DNA from: Alphaproteobacteria bacterium CG1_02_46_17
GTDB lineage: Bacteria > Pseudomonadota > Alphaproteobacteria > Micavibrionales > Micavibrionaceae
Reading direction: 5' to 3'
DNA length: 59,651 nucleotides
NCBI GenBank assembly: GCA_001871905.1
Contig: MNUG01000007.1
Coordinates: 1 to 59,651 of the forward strand
The notes beneath the pieces are model-generated. The model was not told the DNA's origin, ran no database searches, and saw only the letters and a program-made list of their open reading frames with translations. The position numbers and the translations under genes are program-made. Below, piece after piece: positions 15,235 through 24,468 of the stretch (within the stretch, counting starts at the first letter, position 1; every line of letters starts with the position of its first letter).

Positions 15235-16374
15235 TTAGGCCGATTTCTTAGACTTCGAGGTTGGCGGCGGTGTTGTTTCCTCTGGTGCAAAGTCATCAAT
15301 AATTTCATCAGAGCTTTCTGGCCCTGCCAGCATGGCATCGGCTACGATACCTGATTGTTGAAGAATCTGGGATTCCAGTTTCTTGGCCAGTTCAGGATTG
15401 TCACGCAAGAATTGTTTGGCGTTTTCACGACCTTGACCAATCCTTTGCCCGTCATAGGAATACCAGGCACCTGATTTTTCAACGAGGTTGGTGGTGACCC
15501 CAATGTCAACCAGTTCACCCATTTTGGAGATTCCTTCGCCATACATGATGTCGAATTCGACCTGACGGAATGGGGGAGCCATTTTGTTTTTAACGACTTT
15601 GACGCGGGTCTGGTTTCCGGTCGCGGTTTCTTTTTCCTTGATCGAACCGATCCGGCGAATATCAAGGCGGACAGAGGCATAAAATTTCAAGGCGTTGCCA
15701 CCGGTCGTGGTTTCGGGAGAGCCGAACATAACGCCAATTTTCATACGGATCTGGTTGATGAAAATAACGACGGTGCGAGAGCGGGAAATAGAGCCAGTGA
15801 GCTTACGCAAGGCTTGGGACATCAATCGGGCCTGAAGGCCTACATGGCTGTCACCCATTTCTCCTTCGAGTTCAGCACGAGGGACAAGAGCTGCAACAGA
15901 GTCGATCACCAGAACATCCAAGGCGCCGGAGCGGACAAGCGTGTCGGCGATCTCAAGAGCTTGCTCACCAGTATCTGGTTGCGAGATCAACATATTTTCA
16001 AGATCACAGCCGAGCTTTTTGGCATAGCCGGGGTCAAGTGCGTGTTCAGCATCAACGATGGCGCATGTGCCACCCATCTTTTGGGCTTCGGCAATGACTT
16101 GCAGAGCCAGAGTAGTTTTACCCGAGGATTCAGGACCGAAAATCTCGATGATCCGTCCGCGTGGCAGGCCACCAATTCCAAGTGCGATGTCTAATCCCAG
16201 AGATCCGGTCGGAACAACTTCGACATCCATTTTGTGGTCATCACCTGCCAGTTTCATAATCGAGCCTTTGCCGAATGCCCGTTCAATCTGGGCCAATGCG
16301 GCTTCTAGGGCTTTATTCTTTTCGGCTGATGATTTGTCCATGGAATCTGATCCTTTGAATGGTGTGACTGACAT
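15235..16374 (-). CDS. recA: Recombinase RecA
   Basis: Strand-exchange protein and SOS co-protease, 379 residues. The frame extends to 16551, but that extension would cover the operator repeats; ATG 16374 with AGGAAAGGGAAA upstream gives the normal length. Walker [10 protein letters not shown], the [19 protein letters not shown] opening, the LIDSVAAL box and the loop-2 segment [12 protein letters not shown] are all present. The C-terminal tail is acidic then basic ([12 protein letters not shown]...KSKKSA), as expected. A cluster of GAAC/GTTC elements lies at 16442-16492. The gene is monocistronic with its own terminator. Confidence 0.98.
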   Translation of the reverse strand: MSVTPFKGSDSMDKSSAEKNKALEAALAQIERAFGKGSIMKLAGDDHKMDVEVVPTGSLGLDIALGIGGLPRGRIIEIFGPESSGKTTLALQVIAEAQKMGGTCAIVDAEHALDPGYAKKLGCDLENMLISQPDTGEQALEIADTLVRSGALDVLVIDSVAALVPRAELEGEMGDSHVGLQARLMSQALRKLTGSISRSRTVVIFINQIRMKIGVMFGSPETTTGGNALKFYASVRLDIRRIGSIKEKETATGNQTRVKVVKNKMAPPFRQVEFDIMYGEGISKMGELVDIGVTTNLVEKSGAWYSYDGQRIGQGRENAKQFLRDNPELAKKLESQILQQSGIVADAMLAGPESSDEIIDDFAPEETTPPPTSKSKKSA

Positions 16375-16441
16375 ATAATTTCCCTTTCCTAATTTGAGCA
16401 CGATTCGCTTGGTGTTGCCCATATAGAAATTTTGTACCATA

Positions 16442-16492
16442 TTTGTTCTTTTTGTAAAGAACAAAATAGAACAAACGAGAACAAAAGTTCTC
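16442..16492 (-). promoter_or_regulatory. Complex operator upstream of recA
   Basis: Three GAAC tetramers occur exactly every 10 bases (16459, 16469, 16479). They are flanked by a perfect 10-base inverted repeat TTTGTTCTTT/AAAGAACAAA (16442-16451/16456-16465) and by GAGAAC-AAAA-GTTCTC (16477-16492). The last matches the GAAC-N4-GTTC plan of Gram-positive LexA boxes; the tandem repeats resemble the alphaproteobacterial GTTC-N7-GTTC box but with a six-base spacer. It lies 68-118 bases before the recA ATG. Confidence 0.7.
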
Positions 16493-16531
16493 ACTTTGTA
16501 TTTTTTATAACAAAAACAACAGGAAGGCTGT

Positions 16532-16921
16532 TTAAACCGACATATCTGCAATCGTTCCCCGTTGGTCTGGCGGAATATTGACGATTTTGGTGTTATGGGT
16601 CAGTTTGTTAAGAGTGGCTCGTTTGGCGTCATAGCCGTGATTCTCAACCAAAGCCTGATGGAGGGTTTGAACCCACCCCGCGCGTTCAGAAACAGGGTTT
16701 CGGTCATTAGTGCCAAAATCTGCGGCCTGATCGTATCCTTCGTCAATGCGGATGGTCTCATGAACCGTTTCATTGTCAATCTGGACGCTTCTCAGGCTGT
16801 TGATGCGCTCTTGCGAGGTGTTTTTGTTGGACAGGCCAAACTGAGCATTCGACGAGTCAAGCCTTTGAATCGTCGTGTATATATTTCCGTTTCCATAGTT
16901 GGCCTGTGGCGATGAAACCAT
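16532..16921 (-). CDS. Unknown 129-residue protein between recA and cckA
   Basis: Start ATG 16921 is preferred over 16939 because GGGGAG lies about ten bases upstream. The product is soluble and polar ([18 protein letters not shown]), with a conserved-looking core [21 protein letters not shown] and an end reading IADMSV. No family is recognised. It ends 40 bases before the recA operator, so it is probably a separate transcript in the same direction. The Asn/Gln/Tyr-rich N-terminus resembles small flagellar or secreted adaptor proteins, but this is a weak impression. Confidence 0.65.
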   Translation of the reverse strand: MVSSPQANYGNGNIYTTIQRLDSSNAQFGLSNKNTSQERINSLRSVQIDNETVHETIRIDEGYDQAADFGTNDRNPVSERAGWVQTLHQALVENHGYDAKRATLNKLTHNTKIVNIPPDQRGTIADMSV

Positions 16922-17023
16922 GAATCCACATCTCCCCAAGGTAATTCTAACGAAAGTCTGTTAAGATTCTACTATATTTTGTAAGCAAAATAGATCAACG
17001 AACTTTAAAGTGCTCTGTAAATA

Positions 17024-19378
17024 CTATTCCTGCAAGACATCTTTGACCTTGGCGGCCAGATCTTTAAGCGTAAAGGGTTTGGGAAGAAAATAGATTTTTT
17101 CACCCAATGTGTCTTTAAGCTTTTCTTCGGTGTATCCCGAGATGAAAATGATTTTCAAGTCCGGTGCGTCCATGCGGATTTCTTTGGCCAGAGTGGGGCC
17201 GTCCTTGCCCGGCATCATGACATCGGTAATCAGAAGGTCGATGGGTTTATCCAGATTTTTGAAGACTTCAAGTCCGGCGTCGCCATTTTCGGCGGTCAGG
17301 ACTTCGTATCCTTTATTGGTCAGAGCGCGGGTCGAGAAGGTTCGTACCGCATCTTCGTCTTCGACAAGGAGAATGCGTGCCGATCCTGTCAGATCACCTG
17401 TTATCTCTTCGGGAACGTTAGGTGTTTGGTCTTGAATTTCTTCATCGTCATGAACGCAAGGGAGATAAATTGAAAATGTCGTGCCTTCGCCAACCTTGCT
17501 TGAAATACCAAGATAGCCACCTGTTTGGCGGATAATCCCGTAAACAGTCGCCAGACCTAACCCTGTTCCTTTGCCGACATCTTTGGTGGTGAAGAATGGT
17601 TCCAGAATTCTTTCCATGATGTCGGGAGAGATTCCGGTACCGGAATCCGCCACATCAATTTTGACCCACTCGCCGATCGGCATAATATCCTGACCAAAGG
17701 TCATCGGAGCCTCGTTGTGGATGTGCGATGTCGTGATGATCAGATCCCCTCCGTCTGGCATGGCGTCTCTTGCGTTCACAACCATGTTCACCAGCACTTG
17801 TTCCATTTGTCCGCTATCGACCTTGACTAGTCCCAGATTATTTCCATGAACCAATTGCAATTCTATATTGGCGCCGATCAGACGGCGTAAAAGATGGGCG
17901 ACTTCGGTTAGAATATCTGTGATGTCTTGAACTTTTGGTCTCAAAGTCTGTTGACGCGAGAAGGCCAGTAATTGACGCACCAGATTGGCGGCGCGGTTTG
18001 AGTTTTGTTTGATTTGCTGGATGTCACCGAAAGAAGGGTCACCCGGTTTGTGACGCAACAGGAGAAGATCACAAAATCCGATAATTGCAGTCAGAAGATT
18101 GTTAAAATCATGTGCAATCCCACCGGCCAATTGTCCGACTGCCTGCATTTTTTGGGATTGAATAAATTGATTTTCGAGATTTTTCTGTTGTGTCAGGTCA
18201 AGAAAATGAATGGCGATATTATTACCTTCTGAAAATCGTTGTGTGTACATGTGGCATGGCAACGGCTTTTTCTGTTTGTTCATCCAGAGTCTGATTTCTT
18301 GTGGATCGGATAATACCTCTCCGGAACGGATGCGTTTTATTGTGTCAGTTGCCAGCGTCCAGTCGGCATAGTCGATCAATTCAGTGAAAGGATGCTTGTC
18401 AATTTCCGCATGCTTTTTCTCTACCATGTTGGCGAGCAGCATATTACAATCTTTCATCTGGTTATCTTCATCCAGAATGGCGATCCCAACTGGAGCTTCT
18501 TCGAAAAACTGGCGGAATCGATCTTCAGAGTCTTGCAAGGCTTGCCGGATAGCCTGTTCAGCGGATAGATCATTAATCACGGCCCGCGTTCTGATCTTTC
18601 CATCATCATGATGGACAACGGTTTGGGTGATTGAGGCCAGAAACTCACGACCATTTCCGGATTTCATCCGGACTTCGGCATACTGGCGAACCCCGCCATT
18701 TTCCTTGATGTCATAGGGCGCCGCGGACTCAGGGATTTCAACCATATAGTCATGCAAGTAATCATGATTTAAAATGCTGACCACATCTTTTCCGAGCCAG
18801 CGGGCGAAGGTTGCATTGACAAATTCAAACCGCCCGAATTCGTTCACGGAAAAGAAACCGACTGGGGCATTATCTGTGTAGTCGATTAGCTTGTCGTGTT
18901 CCGCATTCAGCTTTTCCTGTTGATCGTATTCAGTTGTAATATCATCGACACGCCAATGAATGTGATTTTTCCAACCAGATAAAGGTTCGGCAGTGATTGC
19001 ATACCATGATGTTTTATTTTCGGTTTTATGTGCCAGTTTGTTCTGTGAGGCTATTCCTTTAACGGCATTTTTTTTAAGGATGGCGAATTGTTCTGCATTG
19101 TTGTTGGTGGCCCCGAAAAATCCGATTAATGTCTTTAGTGAGGGGGGGCCAAAAGGGGCACATAGTTCCTTGAATTTTGAGTTTGATAGAATATGCTCAT
19201 CATTTCCGTTGGAAACCATGCGTGCCCCACGGGATATTTCCAGAAGCTCCAGTAACAGGCATTGTTTTTTGTATCTTCCGAAGGTCAGCAGGTTTAGGGG
19301 ATTGAAACGGCATGCCTTGAACTTGCTCTTGGCTTGGGATGAAAGAATACTGATAGATGGCTCTGGAGTATCGGTCAT
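17024..19378 (-). CDS. cckA: Hybrid sensor kinase CckA
   Basis: Hybrid histidine kinase at the top of the CckA-ChpT-CtrA phosphorelay, 784 residues from ATG 19378; the upstream part of the frame runs into flhB and looks non-coding. PAS-like regions cover about 60-440 (for example [19 protein letters not shown] and [14 protein letters not shown]). The HisKA box [15 protein letters not shown] is the CckA hallmark, followed by an ATPase domain with [13 protein letters not shown] receiver domain (about 665-784) has the phospho-acceptor Asp in [13 protein letters not shown] and the characteristic [10 protein letters not shown] see no convincing membrane helices at the N-terminus, whereas Caulobacter CckA has two. 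Downstream partner ChpT is at 52373-53020. Confidence 0.95.
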   Translation of the reverse strand: MTDTPEPSISILSSQAKSKFKACRFNPLNLLTFGRYKKQCLLLELLEISRGARMVSNGNDEHILSNSKFKELCAPFGPPSLKTLIGFFGATNNNAEQFAILKKNAVKGIASQNKLAHKTENKTSWYAITAEPLSGWKNHIHWRVDDITTEYDQQEKLNAEHDKLIDYTDNAPVGFFSVNEFGRFEFVNATFARWLGKDVVSILNHDYLHDYMVEIPESAAPYDIKENGGVRQYAEVRMKSGNGREFLASITQTVVHHDDGKIRTRAVINDLSAEQAIRQALQDSEDRFRQFFEEAPVGIAILDEDNQMKDCNMLLANMVEKKHAEIDKHPFTELIDYADWTLATDTIKRIRSGEVLSDPQEIRLWMNKQKKPLPCHMYTQRFSEGNNIAIHFLDLTQQKNLENQFIQSQKMQAVGQLAGGIAHDFNNLLTAIIGFCDLLLLRHKPGDPSFGDIQQIKQNSNRAANLVRQLLAFSRQQTLRPKVQDITDILTEVAHLLRRLIGANIELQLVHGNNLGLVKVDSGQMEQVLVNMVVNARDAMPDGGDLIITTSHIHNEAPMTFGQDIMPIGEWVKIDVADSGTGISPDIMERILEPFFTTKDVGKGTGLGLATVYGIIRQTGGYLGISSKVGEGTTFSIYLPCVHDDEEIQDQTPNVPEEITGDLTGSARILLVEDEDAVRTFSTRALTNKGYEVLTAENGDAGLEVFKNLDKPIDLLITDVMMPGKDGPTLAKEIRMDAPDLKIIFISGYTEEKLKDTLGEKIYFLPKPFTLKDLAAKVKDVLQE

Positions 19379-19433
19379 GGTAGGAGCATGGCAGAAAATG
19401 GGGTAAAAAGAAAGATCGGGAAAGGGGGAATCT

Positions 19434-20513
19434 TTATTTGATTTTGCCCTTTTTCTTATAAACGTAGGAAATGATTTCTGCCACGGCTTTATATAGTTCT
19501 TCCGGAATGGGTTGGTCCAGTTCAACGGTATCATAAAGTGTGCGTGCCAACGGTGGGTTTTCAAACAGAATAATTTCATGTTCTGTTGCGACTTCACGGA
19601 TTCTCATAGCAACTTCGTCGATCCCCTTGGCAATAACAATAGGGGCATCCGATATTTCCGTGTCATATTGCAAGGCAACAGAAAAGTGGGTCGGGTTGGT
19701 GATAACAACATCTGCTTTGGGGACGTTTTGCATCATGCGCTGGCGGGCACGCTCCATGCGGATTTGCCTCAATTTTCCTTTGATGAACGGATCACCTTCG
19801 GTTTGTTTGTATTCATCTTTGATTTCCTGTTTGGTCATGCGCATTTGTTTCGCAAATTCCCATTTCTGGAACAACAGATCAGCCAGAGAAATGGCCAGAA
19901 GGGCAACCAGAATTCCGATCATCATCCGGATTGCCAGAGCTTCGATTTCTTCGAGCATTTGAACTGGTGTCAGTTCGATCGAATGTTCGGCGCCATCCAG
20001 ATAAGGATAGACCATGACAAATCCAACAATTCCGACAGCGGATATCTTAAGTAAGCCTTTGACAAACTCGGCAATTGATTTCAGGGAAAACAGGCGGGCA
20101 AAGCCTTTGAATACAGAAATCTTTGATAAGTCAGGCTTCAGGACTTCCGGTGCAATCAGGGGGCCAACTTGCATCAAAGGACCTGCGACAGCCGCAATAA
20201 GCAAGGCCAGAAACACGAAATAGGTGGCTGAGAGGCTGCGCCGCGCGGTTTCGGTAAGAACCATTCCAATTCCCCCGGGCGTACCGGGCATGGTATGGGC
20301 TTGAGATAGAAACTCCCCAAGAAAATCCGTCAGGTTTGAAAACATCAGGGGCGCTGCCGTCCCTATCAGCAGAGTGGCAGCCAGCAGAATAATCCATGTA
20401 TTAATGTCACGCGACTGGGCGACCTGACCCCGTTTTCGCGCGTCTTCAAGTTTCTTGGGGGTGGCGTCTTCTGTCTTTGACGCTTCATCCGGTTTGTCGT
20501 CGCCTTCTGCCAT
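19434..20513 (-). CDS. flhB: Flagellar export switch protein FlhB
   Basis: Substrate-specificity switch of the flagellar type III export gate, 359 residues. Four membrane helices span about 38-210 and are followed by the cytoplasmic domain with the self-cleaving motif Asn-Pro-Thr-His at 273-276 (DVVITNPTHFSVAL). The N-terminus shows the typical EDATPKKLEDARKRGQVAQSRDI. No other export-gate gene is adjacent; upstream is an unrelated HTH protein and downstream is cckA, 55 bases away. Linkage of flhB and cckA suggests joint control of motility and cell cycle. Confidence 0.97.
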   Translation of the reverse strand: MAEGDDKPDEASKTEDATPKKLEDARKRGQVAQSRDINTWIILLAATLLIGTAAPLMFSNLTDFLGEFLSQAHTMPGTPGGIGMVLTETARRSLSATYFVFLALLIAAVAGPLMQVGPLIAPEVLKPDLSKISVFKGFARLFSLKSIAEFVKGLLKISAVGIVGFVMVYPYLDGAEHSIELTPVQMLEEIEALAIRMMIGILVALLAISLADLLFQKWEFAKQMRMTKQEIKDEYKQTEGDPFIKGKLRQIRMERARQRMMQNVPKADVVITNPTHFSVALQYDTEISDAPIVIAKGIDEVAMRIREVATEHEIILFENPPLARTLYDTVELDQPIPEELYKAVAEIISYVYKKKGKIK

Positions 20514-20567
20514 TTGTCCAGTATGACAGGTTTTGGAGATGTGTCCAAGATATGGAAGCGCATTCTT

Positions 20568-20595
20568 AAAAACCCCTCCACAAGGAAGGGGTTTT
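20568..20595 (-). terminator. Intrinsic terminator between the HTH gene and flhB
   Basis: AAAAACCCCT and AGGGGTTTT form a hairpin with an 8-10-base loop and a T-run on the minus strand. It ends the transcript of the gene at 20637-21200, so flhB needs its own promoter in the 55 bases that remain, or readthrough. Confidence 0.8.
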
Positions 20596-20636
20596 GAAAT
20601 TTTTTATTTAAACTAAAAGCTCATCATGAGGGGGCG

Positions 20637-21200
20637 TTAGGCCGCACGTAGTTTGTTGATCTTATTGACCAGCTTTGACCAGATTGGTGTGTTTTCTCCG
20701 GTACCATCTTCGTCCGTCGCGTTCTGGTTTTGAGGCTGCATACGCTTCATGCGTTCTTCCATCTGACGTTTGCGGGCCGCACGTTCACGCGCTTCACGTT
20801 CACGCATTTCCTGCTTCAGGTCTTCTGCCTGTTTCTGGGAGGTCTGGTTGGTAATCATGAGCTGTTGTGCTTGTTTTTGCCACTGGTCGCGTTGTTCTTT
20901 CATGTCTTCTAGTTGACGCTCGGTCATGTGGAGATGATCTTCAAGAGACCGGCAACGCATTTTGACGCGTTCCATTTCCAACATATTCTGTGCGCGTTCC
21001 AGTTCGACACGGACGGCTGCTTCCTGATCAAACTTCGGTGGGAACGGGCCATAAACACGTTCCAGTTCCGAGGTATCGATTTCTTTGTCACCAGCATCAC
21101 TCATGCTGTAAGACAGACGTCCGGATTTCAACGCACGCTGAATTGTAGATTTGGATTTTCCTGTCAGGTCTGCGGCCTGAGCAACACTCATTTTCGCCAT
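20637..21200 (-). CDS. HTH plus coiled-coil protein resembling plasmid-type DNA-binding proteins
   Basis: 187 residues. The N-terminal 50 residues form a MerR-like helix-turn-helix (MSVAQAADLTGKSKSTIQRAL, then SGRLSYSM...IDTSELERVYG), a pattern I associate with accessory DNA-binding proteins of small plasmids. Residues about 58-150 are a long charged coiled coil (ERAQNMLEMERVKMRCRSLE, MREREARERAARKRQMEERM). The C-terminus ends in a short basic helix (IWSKLVNKINKLRAA). It is a single-gene unit with its own terminator. The role may be DNA-binding or nucleoid/partition-related; the chromosomal location between flhB and sapC is unexpected for a plasmid-type protein. Confidence 0.75.
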   Translation of the reverse strand: MAKMSVAQAADLTGKSKSTIQRALKSGRLSYSMSDAGDKEIDTSELERVYGPFPPKFDQEAAVRVELERAQNMLEMERVKMRCRSLEDHLHMTERQLEDMKEQRDQWQKQAQQLMITNQTSQKQAEDLKQEMREREARERAARKRQMEERMKRMQPQNQNATDEDGTGENTPIWSKLVNKINKLRAA

Positions 21201-21338
21201 AAAACACCCCCTTGGTATGATTAGGCTATGAAATTTTATTTTGGAATTAGTGATGAGTTAGCACATTCCAAACTTCTATTTCAAGTTTTCCCCAATAGGG
21301 AGGTCAAAATAAATGTGTATGAAAGCTCAAAAAAACCG

Positions 21339-22088
21339 CTAAGCTGCTGATTTTTCAAGATTCTTGCCTAAGAGAAAGCTGAGCTTTTGCCATTGGGCCC
21401 CAGAGAATAGATGGGCGTATATGAAAGGTAGCCAGCCATTCTTGCGGAATTCAAGGAATGTAGCATCGTTCAATTCCATCAATTTGCTTTCATCAATGAT
21501 CTTGAAGCCCGAGAAATTGATCTTTTTGCCGTTCGGGGTGGTGATTTCGGCAGATCTGTCGATCAAAAGCCCTGCTTTCAACAAAGCCTGTCCGAAATTG
21601 GTCGTCTGGAATGCCGCGGCGTGATAAGACTTACAGAATTCCAGAGCATTCTTGGAAAGTGCCGTAGCTGTCCCGTCATCGGTGAAGAATCTTTGTTCCC
21701 CTTTTTCCTCGACCACGCTTTTATCTGTATCAACACACAAAACCAGTTGATCGGTTTCCGGATTTTCCGAAAAAATAAACGGATAGCGGCGGATGTAGGA
21801 CGGTATGTAGCAATTTGGTTCCCAATGTGCCTTTTCATTGAGAAAGAGGTTCTCGTTGTCCCGCAGACCCAGAATGGCCACAGGTGTTGCGTTGGCATCA
21901 GGGCTGAATGCAATAGGGTAGAAATGGCAGATTTGCGGCATCTCGATCATGGTAATAGGGACGGCGTTGATTTCTTTTGTGAACTCCAGTCCAAATCCTT
22001 TTTTGAGCGCCAGTGTCTTGTGTTTCGTGGCATCCAGAGCTTCTGGCTTTTTGTAGAATAGAGGCAGTTTTGATTGGGGCTGTGACAT
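21339..22088 (-). CDS. SapC-family protein
   Basis: 249 residues, matching the SapC family (linked to S-layer or peptide phenotypes in a few species). Family-like segments are the opening PLFYKKPEALD, ICHFYPIAFSPDANATPVAILGL, YIPSYIRRYPFIF, CVDTDKSVV and the end FRKNGWLPFIYAHLFSGAQWQKL. No signal peptide or membrane helix. The biochemical function is unknown. It is divergent from ugd across 166 bases. The neighbour ugd makes UDP-glucuronate for surface polysaccharides, so a surface-related role is possible. Confidence 0.85.
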   Translation of the reverse strand: MSQPQSKLPLFYKKPEALDATKHKTLALKKGFGLEFTKEINAVPITMIEMPQICHFYPIAFSPDANATPVAILGLRDNENLFLNEKAHWEPNCYIPSYIRRYPFIFSENPETDQLVLCVDTDKSVVEEKGEQRFFTDDGTATALSKNALEFCKSYHAAAFQTTNFGQALLKAGLLIDRSAEITTPNGKKINFSGFKIIDESKLMELNDATFLEFRKNGWLPFIYAHLFSGAQWQKLSFLLGKNLEKSAA

Positions 22089-22254
22089 AATGAATGATCT
22101 CGCGAGCTATCTGGTGTTGTGGTGATTGGCCAACGACATTCTAGCGGGGTTATGTTTGAAGGAAAAGAGGCAAATTTTTCTTTTCTTCGGGGGGCTAAAG
22201 GTATAGGTTTCGGCCATATTTCTGTTGAATACATAAGAGCTTGAGGATAGTAGG

Positions 22255-23607
22255 ATGAAGATTGGAGTTGTCGGAACCGGATATGTAGGATTGGTTTCTG
22301 GAACATGTTTTGCAGAGTTCGGTGTCGAAGTCATCTGTATTGACAAGGATAAGAGCAAAATCGATCGTCTAAAAAATGGTGAAATTCCGATTTATGAGCC
22401 AGGTCTAGAGGATCTAGTTGCCAAGCAGGTTAAGGCTGGACGTTTATCTTTTACAACAGATTTGGGTGAGGCCGTTCGTGATGCTGATGCGGTCTTTATC
22501 GCTGTTGGTACGCCACCACGCGTTGAAGACGGTCAAGCCGATCTGACTTATGTGTTTCAAGCCGCCGAAGAAATTGCCCAGCATTTGAATGGTTATACAG
22601 TCATTGTTGATAAATCGACTGTGCCAGTTGGAACAGCACGCCGCGTTGCGGAGGCTATTCGCAAAGCCAATCCTGATGCTGATTTTGATGTCGTGTCCAA
22701 TCCGGAATTCTTGCGAGAAGGGGCTGCGATTGATGACTTCCTGCATCCTGACCGTGTTGTGGTTGGTGCGGATAGCGAGCGTGCGTTCGATGTGATGAAA
22801 CAACTTTATCGTCCGCTTTATATTAACGAGACGCCAATGGTGATGACTTCACCGGAGAGTGCCGAAATTACCAAATATGCCAGCAATGCGTTTTTGGCAG
22901 CCAAAATTACTTTTATCAACGAGATTGCCAATTTGTGTGAAGCGGCAGGTGCCAACGTTCAAGACGTCGCCAAAGGAATGGGGCTTGACGGCAGGATTGG
23001 TAAAAAATTCCTTCATGCCGGCCCCGGTTATGGTGGATCGTGCTTCCCGAAAGATACACTGGCTTTGGTTCAGATTGGGCAGAATTTCGGTACCCCACAA
23101 ACTCTGGTGGATAAGGTTGTCGAGATCAACAAGAATCGCCAGATTGATATGGCTGATCGGATCATTAAGGCTTGTGGTGGAAATGTTGCGGGCAAGAAAA
23201 TCGCTGTTCTTGGCATTGCATTTAAACCGAATACCGATGATATCCGTGAGGCTCCGTCCTTGGTGATCGTTCCGGCCTTGCAAAAGGCGGGAGCAAGAAT
23301 TTCCGCATTTGATCCGGCGGCTATGGGTAACGCCAAAGCCGTTTTGTCGGGCGTTGAATGGGCTGAAGATGCCTATGCAACAATGAAAGATGCGGATGCG
23401 CTGGTGATCGTAACCGAATGGAATGAATTCCGCAGCCTGCATCTTGATCGTGTTGCCGAATTGATGAAATCGAAAAATATTATTGATCTGAGGAATATCT
23501 ACAAAGTCAATGAAATGAAAGAGTATGGATTCCAGTATTCCTCCATTGGTCGCCCGTCTTTGGCGATGGGTGGTGAAGAATATGTGGGGATCAGAGCCGT
23601 TTCGTAA
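22255..23607 (+). CDS. ugd: UDP-glucose 6-dehydrogenase
   Basis: Oxidises UDP-glucose to UDP-glucuronate with two NAD+, supplying precursors for exopolysaccharide or lipid A/LPS sugars. 450 residues. The N-terminal Rossmann motif is MKIGVVGTGYVGLVSG, and the substrate and catalytic motif GPGYGGSCFPKD carries Cys263. The middle helix EITKYASNAFLAAKITFINE and the C-terminal Rossmann part AVLGIAFKPNTDDIREAP are intact. It is a single gene closed by a strong terminator; no glycosyltransferases lie next to it. Confidence 0.97.
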   Translation: MKIGVVGTGYVGLVSGTCFAEFGVEVICIDKDKSKIDRLKNGEIPIYEPGLEDLVAKQVKAGRLSFTTDLGEAVRDADAVFIAVGTPPRVEDGQADLTYVFQAAEEIAQHLNGYTVIVDKSTVPVGTARRVAEAIRKANPDADFDVVSNPEFLREGAAIDDFLHPDRVVVGADSERAFDVMKQLYRPLYINETPMVMTSPESAEITKYASNAFLAAKITFINEIANLCEAAGANVQDVAKGMGLDGRIGKKFLHAGPGYGGSCFPKDTLALVQIGQNFGTPQTLVDKVVEINKNRQIDMADRIIKACGGNVAGKKIAVLGIAFKPNTDDIREAPSLVIVPALQKAGARISAFDPAAMGNAKAVLSGVEWAEDAYATMKDADALVIVTEWNEFRSLHLDRVAELMKSKNIIDLRNIYKVNEMKEYGFQYSSIGRPSLAMGGEEYVGIRAVS

Positions 23608-23620
23608 TATAGTCTTTAAT

Positions 23621-23655
23621 ACAAAAAATCTCCCTTGATGAGGGAGATTTTTTGT
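23621..23655. terminator. Strong bidirectional terminator
   Basis: Perfect 15-base arms (23621-23635 and 23641-23655) around loop TGATG, GC core CTCCCT/AGGGAG with A/T runs on both sides. It ends ugd on the plus strand and the secreted-protein gene on the minus strand. Confidence 0.95.
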
Positions 23656-23677
23656 ATTTTGCAATTCGACAAGATTT

Positions 23678-24424
23678 CTAGAAATCCAGATTTAATTCTT
23701 TTGTGGTTTCACGCTTTAATATCTCTTTGCCAAGGTTCTTGCGAGCAAGAATGTTCGATTGATGGTTTAGCGCTTCTGTTTGATCTTCTAGCGTCATCTC
23801 AATAGCGCGTGAAGTGATCTTTATCGTGAATTTCGGCCCCTTTGCCCAAGCAACATAGGCCATACATTGAGGTTTATGCATCTGTGAACGAGAATCGCAG
23901 CGGTCATTATCGCGCATTGTTCTGTTTGGGCTGTATTGTAGTAAAATGAGCTTTTTTGAAATTTCCGTGTTGGTGGGGTCACCGTATTTCTCGATGAGTT
24001 TTTGTGTAAGAATTTGTACACTTTGATCCTGATCGAAACGCCTGATAAACTCGATGGCGTATATGCGGAATGTCCCATCGTCTGAACGACGATACCGATA
24101 TAAGGCCACGGACGTATCTTTTCCTTGTGTGTACGGATATCCAATTGTCTCTATTGTATCTGGAAGCTCCGGAGCTTTATCCCAACCACCTTGCCATCCA
24201 TCACGTGCAATGATTGTCTGTGCTTCGGTTGAAGACATATAGAGCTTGAAGTCAGAGATGGATAGAGTGTCAAAGAAGCTCTGTTTATATTCTGGGCCGG
24301 AAATTTTTTTTGTTTCACCCTGCATCATATATTGGGCATGGGATGTTGAAACTTGCAGGCATGTAAACGCCGCAAATGCCAGAATGAATGCCTGAAATAT
24401 TTTCAATTGGAACCCCATACCCAT
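23678..24424 (-). CDS. Secreted unknown protein with CtrA-type promoter
   Basis: 248 residues with a signal peptide (QLKIFQAFILAFAAFTCLQV...SHAQ). The mature part begins YMMQGETKKI and includes a beta-rich core (DTSVALYRYRRSDDGTFRIY) and two cysteines bracketing a short basic loop (CDSRSQMHKPQC), a probable disulfide hairpin. No family is recognised. No Shine-Dalgarno sequence precedes ATG 24424. A TTAA-N7-TTAA site with a -10-like hexamer lies 10-41 bases upstream, so the transcript may start almost at the ATG. Likely a periplasmic protein expressed under cell-cycle control. Confidence 0.75.
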   Translation of the reverse strand: MGMGFQLKIFQAFILAFAAFTCLQVSTSHAQYMMQGETKKISGPEYKQSFFDTLSISDFKLYMSSTEAQTIIARDGWQGGWDKAPELPDTIETIGYPYTQGKDTSVALYRYRRSDDGTFRIYAIEFIRRFDQDQSVQILTQKLIEKYGDPTNTEISKKLILLQYSPNRTMRDNDRCDSRSQMHKPQCMAYVAWAKGPKFTIKITSRAIEMTLEDQTEALNHQSNILARKNLGKEILKRETTKELNLDF

Positions 24425-24433
24425 GATGGAAAT

Positions 24434-24465
24434 AAGATATCACGGCTGATTTAATAAGATGTTAA
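24434..24465 (-). promoter_or_regulatory. CtrA-type promoter of the secreted-protein gene
   Basis: TTAA (24451-24454) and TTAA (24462-24465) are separated by seven bases. On the minus strand, eleven bases downstream, is TATCTT (24439-24434). This is the same TTAA-N7-TTAA-N11 geometry as at 5404-5435. The predicted start of transcription is within a few bases of ATG 24424. Confidence 0.5.
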
Positions 24466-24468
24466 TCT

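Noticed and set aside
16375-16551. N-terminal extension of recA
   Set aside because: It would cover the operator repeats, and ATG 16374 has a good ribosome site and gives the normal length.
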